A DNA stretch of 64,000 bases from Sinorhizobium arboris LMG 14919 (GTDB lineage: Bacteria > Pseudomonadota > Alphaproteobacteria > Rhizobiales > Rhizobiaceae). The translations under genes were made by a program, and so were the position numbers. Location: positions 631,014 through 695,013 of the forward strand of contig NZ_KE386497.1 in the NCBI RefSeq assembly GCF_000427465.1. The letters are read 5' to 3'. The notes beneath the pieces were generated by a model that worked only from the letters and a program-made list of their open reading frames with translations, did not search any database and had not been told where the DNA came from. Positions 1 to 8,479 of this stretch are shown here, one piece after another (within the stretch, counting starts at the first letter, position 1; each line of letters starts with the position of its first letter).

Positions 1-256
1 GCTTGCCGCTGCCGTCATGTCGAAGGACGATGCGCGCACCGAACGCGTTGCCGCGGCCTTCCGCGCCGGCATCGTCTGGATCAACTGCTCGCAGCCGACC
101 TTCACCGAAGCGCCGTGGGGCGGTTACAAGCAGTCCGGCATCGGCCGCGAACTTGGCCGCTGGGGTTTTGAAAACTATCTCGAAACCAAGCAGATCACCC
201 GATTTGCCACCGATGACCCCTGGGGTTGGTATATCAAGCCGGGGGCAGGTCAATGA
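1..256 (+). CDS. Aldehyde dehydrogenase, C-terminal end (gene starts before the window)
   Basis: The frame is open from base 2 to the stop at 254-256 and gives about 84 residues. They match the C-terminal end of the NAD(P)-dependent aldehyde dehydrogenase superfamily: a [16 protein letters not shown] segment followed by [11 protein letters not shown], the usual end-of-catalytic-domain signature, and a tail ending in a lysine/tryptophan-rich stretch. The catalytic Cys and Glu lie outside the window, so the substrate cannot be judged; the [15 protein letters not shown] pattern is common in betaine/amino-aldehyde dehydrogenases. Its stop overlaps the ATG of the next SDR gene (ATGA), so both are probably cotranscribed in a catabolic operon. 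Confidence 0.85.
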   Translation, partial: LAAAVMSKDDARTERVAAAFRAGIVWINCSQPTFTEAPWGGYKQSGIGRELGRWGFENYLETKQITRFATDDPWGWYIKPGAGQ

Positions 257-1011
257 ACAAGCCTCTTTCCGGCCAGACAATCCTGGTGACCGGCGCATCG
301 GGCGAGATTGGCCGCGCCATCATCAAGGCTTTGGCAGAGGACGGGGCCCGACCAATTATCCATTATGGCCGCAACCGAGCCGGCGCGGAAAGCCTGAATG
401 CCGAGATCGACGGGAAAGGCATCATCGTGTCAGCCGATTTGTCGGCACCGGATGGCGCTTTCGCGCTCTGGCAGCGCTCGCTCGACGCGGCGGGTCGCAT
501 CCATGGGCTGGTCAACAATGCCGGAATCCTGAGCCGCATTGCGATCGCCGCCGAACCCGATCAATGGCGCTCAGTTTGGCAAAAGGATTTCCAGGTCAAT
601 TTCTTTGCCGCCGCCGATCTCGCGAAAGAAGCAATCCGGCATTTCAAGGCAAACGGTGGCGGACGTATCATCAACATGGCGAGCCGGGCCGGCCAGCGGG
701 GCTATGCGGCGGACGCGATGCCCTATGGCGCGACAAAGGCGGCGCTTGTCAATTTGACCAAATCGATCGCCCGCAGCTTCGGCGCCGATGGTGTGACCGC
801 GATTGCGATCGCACCCGGATGGGTGCGTACTCGCATGGCTGAGGAATTCGTTGCCAAGAACGGCAAGCAGGCGGCTGTCGGAGAAATTCCAATTGGCGAA
901 ATGGCGGAACCGGAAGCGGTTGCTGAATTGGTTGCCTTCTCCCTTCGCGCCTCCCAGGCATCGCTGAACGGCGCGACACTCGACGTCAATGGCGGCAGCT
1001 ACATCCGTTAG
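253..1011 (+). CDS. SDR-family oxidoreductase
   Basis: A 252-residue classical short-chain dehydrogenase/reductase. It has the dinucleotide-binding motif TGASGEIG near residue 15, the NNAG structural motif near residue 88, a catalytic Ser in NMASRAG and the YGATK (YxxxK) catalytic pair. Length and a C-terminal NGGSYI segment fit the family. I chose the ATG at 253 because it overlaps the upstream stop; an in-frame start at 226 would lie inside the aldehyde dehydrogenase. The likely role is NAD(P)-dependent oxidation or reduction of a hydroxyl/keto intermediate in the operon's pathway. The substrate is unknown. Confidence 0.85.
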   Translation: MNKPLSGQTILVTGASGEIGRAIIKALAEDGARPIIHYGRNRAGAESLNAEIDGKGIIVSADLSAPDGAFALWQRSLDAAGRIHGLVNNAGILSRIAIAAEPDQWRSVWQKDFQVNFFAAADLAKEAIRHFKANGGGRIINMASRAGQRGYAADAMPYGATKAALVNLTKSIARSFGADGVTAIAIAPGWVRTRMAEEFVAKNGKQAAVGEIPIGEMAEPEAVAELVAFSLRASQASLNGATLDVNGGSYIR

Positions 1012-1022
1012 GGAGAGATCGA

Positions 1023-1778
1023 ATGCAACGCTTCGAAGGCAAAGTCGCGGTGGTCACCGGCGCTGGCGGCGGAATAGGCTCGGCGATTGCCAAGCGCCTC
1101 GCCTCTGAAGGCGCGTTGGTCGTTGTAACTGACGCCAATGCAGAGGCTGCCAAGACGGTGACGGCAGATATCCGCACCGCTGGCTGGCAGGCCGAAATGA
1201 TTACGGCAAACATCGCGGAGAAAGGCGAATGCGCTTCGCTGATTTCCGACAGCTTTGCACTGCGTGGCCGCCTCGACGTGCTGGTCAACAATGCCGGCAT
1301 CAACCGGCGCGGCAACCTGCTGTCGCTCTCCGACGAGGACTGGTCGATCAGCTTTGCCGTCAACCTTGATGCGATGTTTCACCTTTGCCGCGCGGCGCTG
1401 CCACTGATGATCAAGGCCGGCGGCGGCGCAATCGTCAACACCGCGTCGCAATGGGGTCTTTATCCCGCACCAAACCACATCGCCTACAACACGACCAAGG
1501 CCGCCGTTGCCGCTTTTACCCAGAATCTCGCGCGCGACTATGCGCCGGACAAGATCCGCGTGAATGCCGTATGTCCCGGCGAGATCCACACGCCGATGCT
1601 GGAAGCGGGGGTCAAGCGCTCCGGCCGCACCATTGCCGACCTCGACAAGCTGGTCCCTTTCGGTCGTATCGGCAAGCCCGAGGAAGTCGCCGCTCTCGTC
1701 GCCTTCCTCGCCTCGGACGAAGCGCGATTCATCTGCGGCTCGCTGGTGGAAATCACCGGCGCGCAAGCGGTGGCGTAA
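1023..1778 (+). CDS. SDR-family oxidoreductase
   Basis: A second classical SDR (251 residues), 11 bases after the first. Visible motifs are TGAGGGIG (cofactor loop), NNAG near residue 89, the Ser of NTASQWG and the YNTTK catalytic pair, with a typical C-terminal ICGSLVEITGAQ end. The two SDRs are not close duplicates, so they probably act on different intermediates. A GGGAGA ribosome-binding site precedes the ATG. Soluble and cytoplasmic; substrate not predictable from sequence. Confidence 0.85.
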   Translation: MQRFEGKVAVVTGAGGGIGSAIAKRLASEGALVVVTDANAEAAKTVTADIRTAGWQAEMITANIAEKGECASLISDSFALRGRLDVLVNNAGINRRGNLLSLSDEDWSISFAVNLDAMFHLCRAALPLMIKAGGGAIVNTASQWGLYPAPNHIAYNTTKAAVAAFTQNLARDYAPDKIRVNAVCPGEIHTPMLEAGVKRSGRTIADLDKLVPFGRIGKPEEVAALVAFLASDEARFICGSLVEITGAQAVA

Positions 1779-1789
1779 GGAAGTAGCGC

Positions 1790-2833
1790 ATGGCGCACGG
1801 CAGCAGCGGCGACAGCATCAAGATTTCCTTTGAGGATCTTCGTGCCCTGTTGAAGCGGATATTCCTGAAGGCGGGTGCGGCGCAAACGGTCGCAGATATT
1901 CTGGCCGACAATTGCGCGGCCTGCGAACGGGATGGGTGCCACAGCCATGGCATTTTCCGCATGCCCGGCTATGTGACAAACCTGGAAACCGGATGGGTGG
2001 ATGGCAGGGCCGTGCCGACTGCCCAGGAGGTTGGCCCATCCTTCCTGCGCATCGATGCCCGGAACGGCTTCGCACAGCCATCCTTTGAGGCATTCCGGCC
2101 GCAGATCGGCCAGATAATCGAGGCGACCGGCGTTGCGGTGGTCGCGATCAACAACTCGCATCACTTCAGCGCACTCTGGCCGGAACTTGAGCCCTTCGCC
2201 CAGGTGGGCTTTGTTGGTATTAGCGTTGTTACGGGTGGGTGCGTGGTCGTTCCCCCAGGCGGGCGCAAGCGTGTCCTTGGAACTAATCCCATCGCTTTCG
2301 CGACACCGGTCGGCGGTTCCGATCCTCTGATTTTCGACTTTGCCACAAGCAACATGTCCCATGGCGATCTCACCATTGCTGCCGGCGCGGGCCGAAAGGT
2401 GCCATATGGAACGGGTGTGGATCGCCACGGGCGGCTAAGCGACGATCCCGTTGTGATCAATGACGGTGGCGGCATCCTGCCTTTTGGCGGCCACAAGGGT
2501 GCGGCGCTCTCGCTGATGGTCGAGGTTCTGGCCTCGGCGCTGACCGGCGGAAAGTTCGCGGCGGAAGTGGATTTCACAGGCTACCCTGAGGCCAACGCAC
2601 CGAAGACTGGCCAACTTTTGATTTTCATTGATCCCAGGAGAGGCGGCAATGTTGGATTCAGCAATCGCGTTCGGGATTTGCTGGAAATGCTGCGCCATGC
2701 CGGACAGGAGCGGTTTCCATCGCAGCAGCGATACCAGCGTCGTGCCGCGGCAATGAAGGATGGCATCCCCATCCGCGCCGCCGATTTCGAGAATCTGGAA
2801 GCTCTTGCAATTGGAGGGAGCCCGGCCCGATAG
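1790..2833 (+). CDS. Malate/L-lactate dehydrogenase-family cyclic-imine reductase (DpkA-like)
   Basis: A 347-residue member of the Ldh_2 family of NAD(P)H-dependent dehydrogenases. Family marks are CHSHGIFRMPGYV near residue 50, NSHHFSALWPE near residue 122, GTNPIAFATP near residue 165 and LPFGGHKGAALSLMVE near residue 228. The NNSHHFSALWPE segment is characteristic of the delta1-piperideine-2-carboxylate / delta1-pyrroline-2-carboxylate reductases, which reduce cyclic imines from D-lysine, D-proline or trans-3-hydroxyproline breakdown to L-pipecolate or L-proline. Ureidoglycolate or malate dehydrogenases are the alternatives. It follows the second SDR by 11 bases, in the same operon as the downstream aminotransferase, which fits a diamine or amino-acid degradation route (inference). 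Confidence 0.75.
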   Translation: MAHGSSGDSIKISFEDLRALLKRIFLKAGAAQTVADILADNCAACERDGCHSHGIFRMPGYVTNLETGWVDGRAVPTAQEVGPSFLRIDARNGFAQPSFEAFRPQIGQIIEATGVAVVAINNSHHFSALWPELEPFAQVGFVGISVVTGGCVVVPPGGRKRVLGTNPIAFATPVGGSDPLIFDFATSNMSHGDLTIAAGAGRKVPYGTGVDRHGRLSDDPVVINDGGGILPFGGHKGAALSLMVEVLASALTGGKFAAEVDFTGYPEANAPKTGQLLIFIDPRRGGNVGFSNRVRDLLEMLRHAGQERFPSQQRYQRRAAAMKDGIPIRAADFENLEALAIGGSPAR

Positions 2834-2982
2834 GATCGCCGTTGGGGAACTGGGCTCCTCGCATGGCAAGAGCCTTTGTCTAATCCATGTCGGCGAGGGG
2901 CCGACAGCCGTTTGACGAACCGCCGGTTCAATCCGTACTCGTCCGAATGCCGCTCGTAAGCTCGGCAAGAAGAGACATTGTC

Positions 2983-4362
2983 ATGAGCCTCTCCAACTCT
3001 CTCGTCCAGCAGGACCTGTCATCACATATCCATCCCTTCACCAATCTCGCGCGGCACAAGGAAGTCGGGCCGACGGTCATCGAAAAAGGTGACGGCGTCT
3101 ACGTCATCGACAACAACGGCCGGTCGTATATCGAAGCGATGTCGGGTCTGTGGAGTGTAGCCTTGGGTTTTAGCGAGGATCGCCTCGTCAAAGCCGCGAC
3201 CCAGCAGATGGAAACGCTGCCCTACTATCACAGCTTTACCCACAAGACGCATGCACCTGCGATCAAGCTGGCTGCAAAGCTCGCCGAGCTGGCTCCCGGC
3301 GACCTCAATCATGTTCATTTCACCAATTCCGGCTCGGAGGCCAACGACACCGTCATCAAGTTGGTCTGGTACATGAACAATGCCCTGGGGCGACCGCAGA
3401 AGAAGAAATTCCTCGCCAGGCAGCAGGGCTATCATGGCTCGACCATCGCTTCGGCGAGCCTGACTGGCCTTCCCCGTAGCCATAGGGATTTCGACCTACC
3501 GGCCATTCCGGTCCGGCACCTCACCGCTCCCTATTTCTACCGCTTCGGGCTTTCAGGCGAGACGGAAGCCGAGTTCGTCGAGCGTCTTGCCCAGGAACTC
3601 GAGACCGTCATTGACGAGGAAGGGCCGGAGACGATTGCGGCTTTCATCGGAGAGCCGGTGATTGCCGCGGGTGGCGTGATCCCTGCGCCGGAAGGTTATT
3701 GGCAACGGGTCGAAGCGATTTGCCGGCAACATGACATTGTCCTGATCGCCGATGAGATCATTACCGCCTTCGGCCGGTTGGGCACAATGTTCGGCTGCCA
3801 ATATTACGGCTTCCAACCGGATATCATGGTGCTGTCGAAGCAACTCACTTCGTCCTATCAGCCGCTCGCGGCGATCGTGATCTCCGACGCAATCAGCGAG
3901 GTTCTCACCGAAAACAGCGGTAGGATCGGCAGTTTCGCCCATGGCTTTACCACGACCGGCCACCCCGTCGCGACCGCCGTTGCGCTCGAAAATCTCAACA
4001 TCATCGAGGAGCGGCAATTGGTCGACCACGCGAAAGTCGTCGGCGCGCGCCTGCAGGCGGGCTTGAACGGTCTGGCTTCGCATCCGCTTGTCGGCGACGT
4101 CCGTACGGTCGGACTCATGGGCGGTGTGGAACTGGTTGCCGACAAGGAGACCAGGCGCATGTTCGATCCGCGTGGTGCGCTGGGCGGCTACATCTTCCGG
4201 CAGGCGCATGAGCATGGTCTAATTGTCCGCAATATCTACGACACGATTGCCTTCTGCCCGCCGCTGATCATCTCCGAAAAGCACGTGTCTACGGTAATTG
4301 ACGCATTTGCCGGCACCCTGGACGACGCAGCAAAGTGGGTTCGAGCCGAAGACTTGAAGTAA
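2983..4362 (+). CDS. Class III PLP-dependent aminotransferase
   Basis: 459 residues, typical of omega-amino acid:pyruvate/beta-alanine aminotransferases. The sequence shows GLWSVALGFSE (substrate loop), TNSGSEANDTVIKL (PLP phosphate binding), the YHGST PLP-stacking motif, the LIADEIITAFGRLG motif with the Asp that contacts the PLP ring nitrogen, and the Schiff-base Lys in LSKQLTSSYQPL. The start at 2983 was preferred to an in-frame ATG at 2887 because homology begins there. About 150 bases separate it from the imine reductase, so it may have its own promoter. It likely moves an omega-amine to pyruvate, giving an aldehyde for the upstream dehydrogenase (inference). Confidence 0.85.
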   Translation: MSLSNSLVQQDLSSHIHPFTNLARHKEVGPTVIEKGDGVYVIDNNGRSYIEAMSGLWSVALGFSEDRLVKAATQQMETLPYYHSFTHKTHAPAIKLAAKLAELAPGDLNHVHFTNSGSEANDTVIKLVWYMNNALGRPQKKKFLARQQGYHGSTIASASLTGLPRSHRDFDLPAIPVRHLTAPYFYRFGLSGETEAEFVERLAQELETVIDEEGPETIAAFIGEPVIAAGGVIPAPEGYWQRVEAICRQHDIVLIADEIITAFGRLGTMFGCQYYGFQPDIMVLSKQLTSSYQPLAAIVISDAISEVLTENSGRIGSFAHGFTTTGHPVATAVALENLNIIEERQLVDHAKVVGARLQAGLNGLASHPLVGDVRTVGLMGGVELVADKETRRMFDPRGALGGYIFRQAHEHGLIVRNIYDTIAFCPPLIISEKHVSTVIDAFAGTLDDAAKWVRAEDLK

Positions 4363-4711
4363 CGCGTTGATATTGGGGTCAGACAAAGATCCGGCCTCGA
4401 TCCGATTCTCCACGGCAATCTCAGCCGATAAAGCTGACGCGGTCCTTCGACGTTCTTGGCCACGTGTCGTACCGTTGTCCACATTGCCGCGACGGATCTC
4501 TCGAGTGCGGGCATGTTCTGCTATTGATCGGCCGGCGTTTGATCAGGGAGAAGGCTTGGAATCCCTGTCGGCGAGGCGTTTGGTGGCTGCGCCCCGCCAA
4601 ACCCTCGGTGGGGCCGCGCTCGACAGATTTGCCGAATGAGGGTTAGCGGCGTGCCATGTAACGATGTTCGGGGGATACCTGATCGGCGCTCATTGTCCAA
4701 GAGGTCAGTGA
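4363..4711. other. Intergenic region between convergent genes
   Basis: 349 bases between the aminotransferase (plus) and the chemoreceptor (minus), whose 3' ends face each other. I see short open frames on both strands but none with a credible start, family match or codon pattern. The only structure I find is an imperfect hairpin at 4572-4607 (listed separately). Confidence 0.5.
4572..4607. terminator. Imperfect hairpin, possible terminator between convergent genes
   Basis: GTTTGGTGG (4578-4586) pairs with CCGCCAAAC (4594-4602) with one G-T wobble around a 7-base loop. An outer CGAGG/CCTCG stem follows after a one-base bulge. It lies between two converging genes, but there is no T run on either side, so any terminator role is weakly supported. 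Confidence 0.25.
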
Positions 4712-6955
4712 TCAGGCGACGTCTTTAAATGCCGCTGTTGCGTGCCCCACATCATCAAGTTGAAACTGGCTAATGAGGTGCAGGAGGTGGGTGGCTTCGC
4801 CGGCCAGAGACTTGCAGGCGGCGGTCGATTCTTCTGCAAGCGCCGCCGTCTGCTGAGTGGACAGGTCGATTTCCCTAATCGTCGAGCTGAACTCTCCGAG
4901 ATGTGCCGCCTGATTGGAGGCGGTTGAGGCGATGTTGGACACAACAGATCGGATGAGATCGATTTGGTTGGCAATCTTCTTCAACAGTTCGCTGGTGGAA
5001 CTGACAAGCTGTGTCCCCCGCTCGACACGCCGCGATGAGGTGTTGATCAATTCTTTGATTTCCTTAGCAGCGTCTGCCGATCGCTGCGCCAGGGCACGAA
5101 CTTCGGAGGCCACGACGGCAAAGCCCTTTCCGGCATCGCCGGCTCTTGATGCCTCGACACCCGCGTTCAAGGCGAGAAGATTGGTCTGAAAGGCGATTTC
5201 GTCGATGACACCGACGATATTGGCAATTTGCAACGAAGATTCCTCAATCTCGCCCATGCCGGAAATCGCCTGAGACACGATCTCGTCTGAGGACGCAGCC
5301 GTTGCGTGCACTTCGGCTACGATAGTATTGGCCTTGCTTGCCGCCTCGGCAGTGCGATTGACATCCGTTGAGACGGCGCCCAGCGTATTGACAGCACCTT
5401 CCAAGACGATGGCCTGGTGCTCCGTGCGCGTGGCGAGTGAATCCATTGCGCTGCTCATTTCGCTGGCAATGGAAGAAATCGAGTTTGCCTGGGTGGCAAA
5501 TGTGATGACCGTGTCCTTCAGTTGAGCGACAGCGTCATTGAAGTCGTCTTTCAGCTGTTGGTAATCAGCTGGAAAGTCCTTGACGATCTTGTGAGACAGA
5601 ATGCCGTTGGCAAGCGCAGAGAGACTATTGCCAATTTCGGTGACGACCCCAGCCTGGACGCGCAGCCGCTCAAGCCGATCGCTTTCCATAAGCCTGCGCT
5701 CGTTGTCAGCTGCCGCCTCGGTTCTTCGAGCGTCTTCTTCTGCCAGCCTTTTGGCGATGGCATTGTCTCTGAAAACGACTACTGCACGTGACATATCTCC
5801 GACTTCGTCGGCGCGGGTGGTTCCGAACACCTCACCGTTAGTGTCTCCGGACGCCAACCTTTTCATTTCGGACACCAGCCGCACGATCGGCCGGGAAATG
5901 GAACGGGACGCGACGACTGACAAAAGAAGCGCGGCCAGAGCGGTTAGGACCGATATTGTGAGGATTTTCCAAAGCATGTCGACAGCCGGGGCGAAAATCG
6001 ACGCGGTCGGTTCGACGGCAATGATGGACCAGTTCTGTCCACCCCACGACAGGGGCTCGGAAGCCGCCATTACGTCCCGGTTGCCATACGAGTTGAAAGA
6101 GATTCCCGGCTTTAGCAAACTCTTGTCGACCGACAAGGACGCGACCCTGCTTTCGGAGAAACGCGATGTCGAGCGCGCCAAGCCATCCGTGCCGCCAACA
6201 ATGGCTTCGCCCTCGGCACTAAAGCCGGAGCTGTCATGCATGATCGCGTCTATGGCAGAAGAAGTCATGGCGACGAGCAGCGTACCGCCCCGCTCATCGG
6301 GGATTAGTGCATTGGCGACGGCAACCGCGAAATAGGCAATCCCGGGCCCTGAGCTGGACGGTGGGCTGAAATCGGTCATCACAGCGACCGCTTGGTTCTC
6401 GGATAGTTTAATTGCCTTGGTAAGAGGACCGTCTGGCTGAAGCGCACCGAGACGATCCTGCCCGGTACTGTAGATAAGCTCACCTTCGGCGTTGACGAAA
6501 ATAATGTTTGCATAGCCGTGTTCATTGGCAAGAGCTTTCAGCCAAGGGTCAACGGTTTTGTAAGCCCCGAGATAAAACTGCGCCTTTGCAGTGTTTCCGG
6601 CCTCTAGATCCTTGCTTGTGGCCTTCAGTCCCGACAACGCCGTCATCTGATCGGTCGGCAGTATCTTGTAGCCCGTGACCATATTGTCGAACGCTTTTAC
6701 GAGCGCTGGGTTGGCGGCCAAGGCCTCGACGTCGAGCTTTGTTGTATTCAGCTTCGTAGCCAATATGTCTCGTTTTGTGCTCGCAATATATTCGAGATGA
6801 GTTCCAATCAGATATTTGGTCGTCGAAAACGAGGTGAAGCTCGCATAACCGGCGACGGTACCGCAGGCAAGGATCGTCACACCAAGCACCAAAGCAGGGA
6901 CTTTCCGGCTTATCCTCCAGTTCAACTTGGCAGCCAGATTGGTGCGCAGCTTCAT
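4712..6955 (-). CDS. Methyl-accepting chemotaxis protein
   Basis: 747-residue transmembrane chemoreceptor. Order: cytoplasmic N-terminus, TM1 (ALVLGVTILACGTVAGYA region), a roughly 280-residue periplasmic Cache-type sensor, TM2 (ILTISVLTALAALLLSVV), a HAMP domain (SRPIVRLVSEMKRLASGD) and a long coiled-coil signalling domain with the hairpin-tip signature AFQTNLLALNAGVEASRAG and a VVASEVRALAQRS segment. I chose the ATG at 6955 over one 36 bases upstream because GGAG sits 8 bases before it. It would pass a periplasmic ligand signal to CheA/CheW. The ligand is unknown; its place beside nutrient operons suggests an amino acid or organic acid (inference). Confidence 0.93.
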   Translation of the reverse strand: MKLRTNLAAKLNWRISRKVPALVLGVTILACGTVAGYASFTSFSTTKYLIGTHLEYIASTKRDILATKLNTTKLDVEALAANPALVKAFDNMVTGYKILPTDQMTALSGLKATSKDLEAGNTAKAQFYLGAYKTVDPWLKALANEHGYANIIFVNAEGELIYSTGQDRLGALQPDGPLTKAIKLSENQAVAVMTDFSPPSSSGPGIAYFAVAVANALIPDERGGTLLVAMTSSAIDAIMHDSSGFSAEGEAIVGGTDGLARSTSRFSESRVASLSVDKSLLKPGISFNSYGNRDVMAASEPLSWGGQNWSIIAVEPTASIFAPAVDMLWKILTISVLTALAALLLSVVASRSISRPIVRLVSEMKRLASGDTNGEVFGTTRADEVGDMSRAVVVFRDNAIAKRLAEEDARRTEAAADNERRLMESDRLERLRVQAGVVTEIGNSLSALANGILSHKIVKDFPADYQQLKDDFNDAVAQLKDTVITFATQANSISSIASEMSSAMDSLATRTEHQAIVLEGAVNTLGAVSTDVNRTAEAASKANTIVAEVHATAASSDEIVSQAISGMGEIEESSLQIANIVGVIDEIAFQTNLLALNAGVEASRAGDAGKGFAVVASEVRALAQRSADAAKEIKELINTSSRRVERGTQLVSSTSELLKKIANQIDLIRSVVSNIASTASNQAAHLGEFSSTIREIDLSTQQTAALAEESTAACKSLAGEATHLLHLISQFQLDDVGHATAAFKDVA

Positions 6956-7305
6956 CGTCGCTTCTCCGTCAATCGAAGCCAAATATCGCACAACTCAGTT
7001 AAACATCGGTTAGTGTCGACATTCGGTCGTCAGATTCGGTAGATCGCTGTGCTAAGATGCGACCACTGACTTGGAAGAGCCGCGGGTTGTGATCTCGCTG
7101 CCTCACGGTCGATAAGACATGACGCGGCGCCCAGGGATCGACGAGCGCTAAAACGGATTCGATCCCTTCCGCTACCTCGCTATTCTGCAGTCATCGACTA
7201 TGCAGGCAGACGCGATCGGCTCGACGATTCGCGCAGGTCGCTCGAGGTGATGCCATCTGAACCTGCCGGACGAATTGCGCCCGGCAGGTGATCCCACTTT
7301 GCCGG
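6956..7305. other. Intergenic region upstream of the chemoreceptor
   Basis: 350 bases between the chemoreceptor start and the stop of the cyclodeaminase-like gene, both on the minus strand. It should hold the chemoreceptor promoter, but I could not pick convincing -35/-10 boxes. A 9-bp hairpin lies at 7261-7289. No credible coding sequence is seen. Confidence 0.5.
7261..7289 (-). terminator. Hairpin after the glycerate kinase operon
   Basis: ACCTGCCGG (7261-7269) and CCGGCAGGT (7281-7289) form a perfect 9-bp stem with an 11-base loop, starting 17 bases downstream of the minus-strand stop at 7306. No T tract follows, so it may be a Rho-dependent end or an mRNA-protecting hairpin rather than an intrinsic terminator. 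Confidence 0.35.
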
Positions 7306-8427
7306 TTACGCCTGACTCGGCTTTTCCCAAAGGTTCAGCGACTGACCGATGCCGTTCTTGAGCGCAGTCTGGTAGCACTCATAGCCCCAGCTGATGTCGA
7401 AGACGGCCATGCCGCATGCGATGAAGATCACGCGATCCTTGGGCGTTTCGCGCCCGGGCTTCTTGCCGTTGACCACGTCGCCCAGGCCAGTCGAGTCATG
7501 TAGTGCCGGCAGCTTTCCGGCATCGATCAGCCGGAAGAAGGGACCGCCGATGACGCCGCTGTAATAGGCGTCCTTGTTGCCCGAGGCGACGGCGTCCTCA
7601 ACATAGGCTTCCTGCAGCGCGGTGTGGTCGTAGACGATCTTGGCGGTGGTGAGGAAGCTTTCCTCGGTGTTGAACGGGCCGGAGACAAGGATGGTGGCGC
7701 CTTCCTTGATCCATTCATCGTTGAAGAAAAGCGGCTTCAGACGTGAGGCGGCGACGGTAACGACGTCCGCGCCGCGGAAGCCAGCCTCGGCATCATCCAC
7801 ACCCATGGCTTCGACATTATAGGTCTCCTTGACCCAGGCCGCGAACTCGTTGGCCTTGTCGAGGAAGATATCGAAGCAGACGACCTTCTCGACCGCCTTG
7901 AGCTGGGTCATAATCGCAGAGAAGCAGGCCTTGTTGATCGGTCCACAGCCGATCACGGAGACGACCTTCGAGTCAGCATTGGCGAGATGCTTGGCGGCGA
8001 CGCCCGGCACTCCTCCGGTGCGCGCCGCGCTCAGTAGATTGGCCGACATCAGGGCGAGCGGCGCGCCGGTATCCTTGTCATTCAGCATCATCGTCAGCAC
8101 AGAACGCGGCAGGCCCTTCGATGCATTGGCATGATTGGAACCGTACCATTTGTTGCCGCAGACGTCGAAGCGACCGCCGAGATAACCCGGCATGGCAGCG
8201 AAGCGCCGATCCGGTCCGGCGACCGGCATGTTGGGGAACTTCGTTTCCTTAGGGAACACGATGTTCAGGCCGTGACTGTTGTGATTTGCGCCGCCCATCA
8301 GGTAGTCGCCTTCGCCCAGCAGACTGAAGGTTTCCTCGCAGACAGTGACGCAGCGCTCGGCGTCCAACACGCCGGCTGCGATCATGTCGGGTTCGGAGAG
8401 GTAGAGAAAATCGATCCGCGGGTACAT
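7306..8427 (-). CDS. Ornithine cyclodeaminase / mu-crystallin family protein (tyramine oxidase subunit B-like)
   Basis: 373 residues of the ornithine cyclodeaminase/mu-crystallin superfamily, which use NAD(P) to deaminate or reduce amino acids and imines. Visible: GPDRRFAAMPGYLGGRF, the KWYGSNHAN stretch, SANLLSAARTGGVPGVAAKHLA and a Rossmann nucleotide motif VVSVIGCGPINKACFSA. The N-terminus (YPRIDFLYLSEPDMI) and overall pattern most resemble the subgroup annotated as tyramine oxidase subunit B; no amine oxidase partner is nearby. The ATG at 8427 fits homology; upstream in-frame starts would overlap the enolase-like gene. Last gene of the minus-strand operon, 52 bases after the enolase homologue. 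Function unproven. Confidence 0.75.
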   Translation of the reverse strand: MYPRIDFLYLSEPDMIAAGVLDAERCVTVCEETFSLLGEGDYLMGGANHNSHGLNIVFPKETKFPNMPVAGPDRRFAAMPGYLGGRFDVCGNKWYGSNHANASKGLPRSVLTMMLNDKDTGAPLALMSANLLSAARTGGVPGVAAKHLANADSKVVSVIGCGPINKACFSAIMTQLKAVEKVVCFDIFLDKANEFAAWVKETYNVEAMGVDDAEAGFRGADVVTVAASRLKPLFFNDEWIKEGATILVSGPFNTEESFLTTAKIVYDHTALQEAYVEDAVASGNKDAYYSGVIGGPFFRLIDAGKLPALHDSTGLGDVVNGKKPGRETPKDRVIFIACGMAVFDISWGYECYQTALKNGIGQSLNLWEKPSQA

Positions 8428-8479
8428 GGCGTTGCCTTTCAAGAGGTATGGAGGGAGATCAGCAGGGGTGGTATTTGGT

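Noticed and set aside
4367..4639. Possible small gene between the aminotransferase and the chemoreceptor
   Set aside because: Competing frames on both strands, no homology recognised and a hairpin instead; more likely non-coding.
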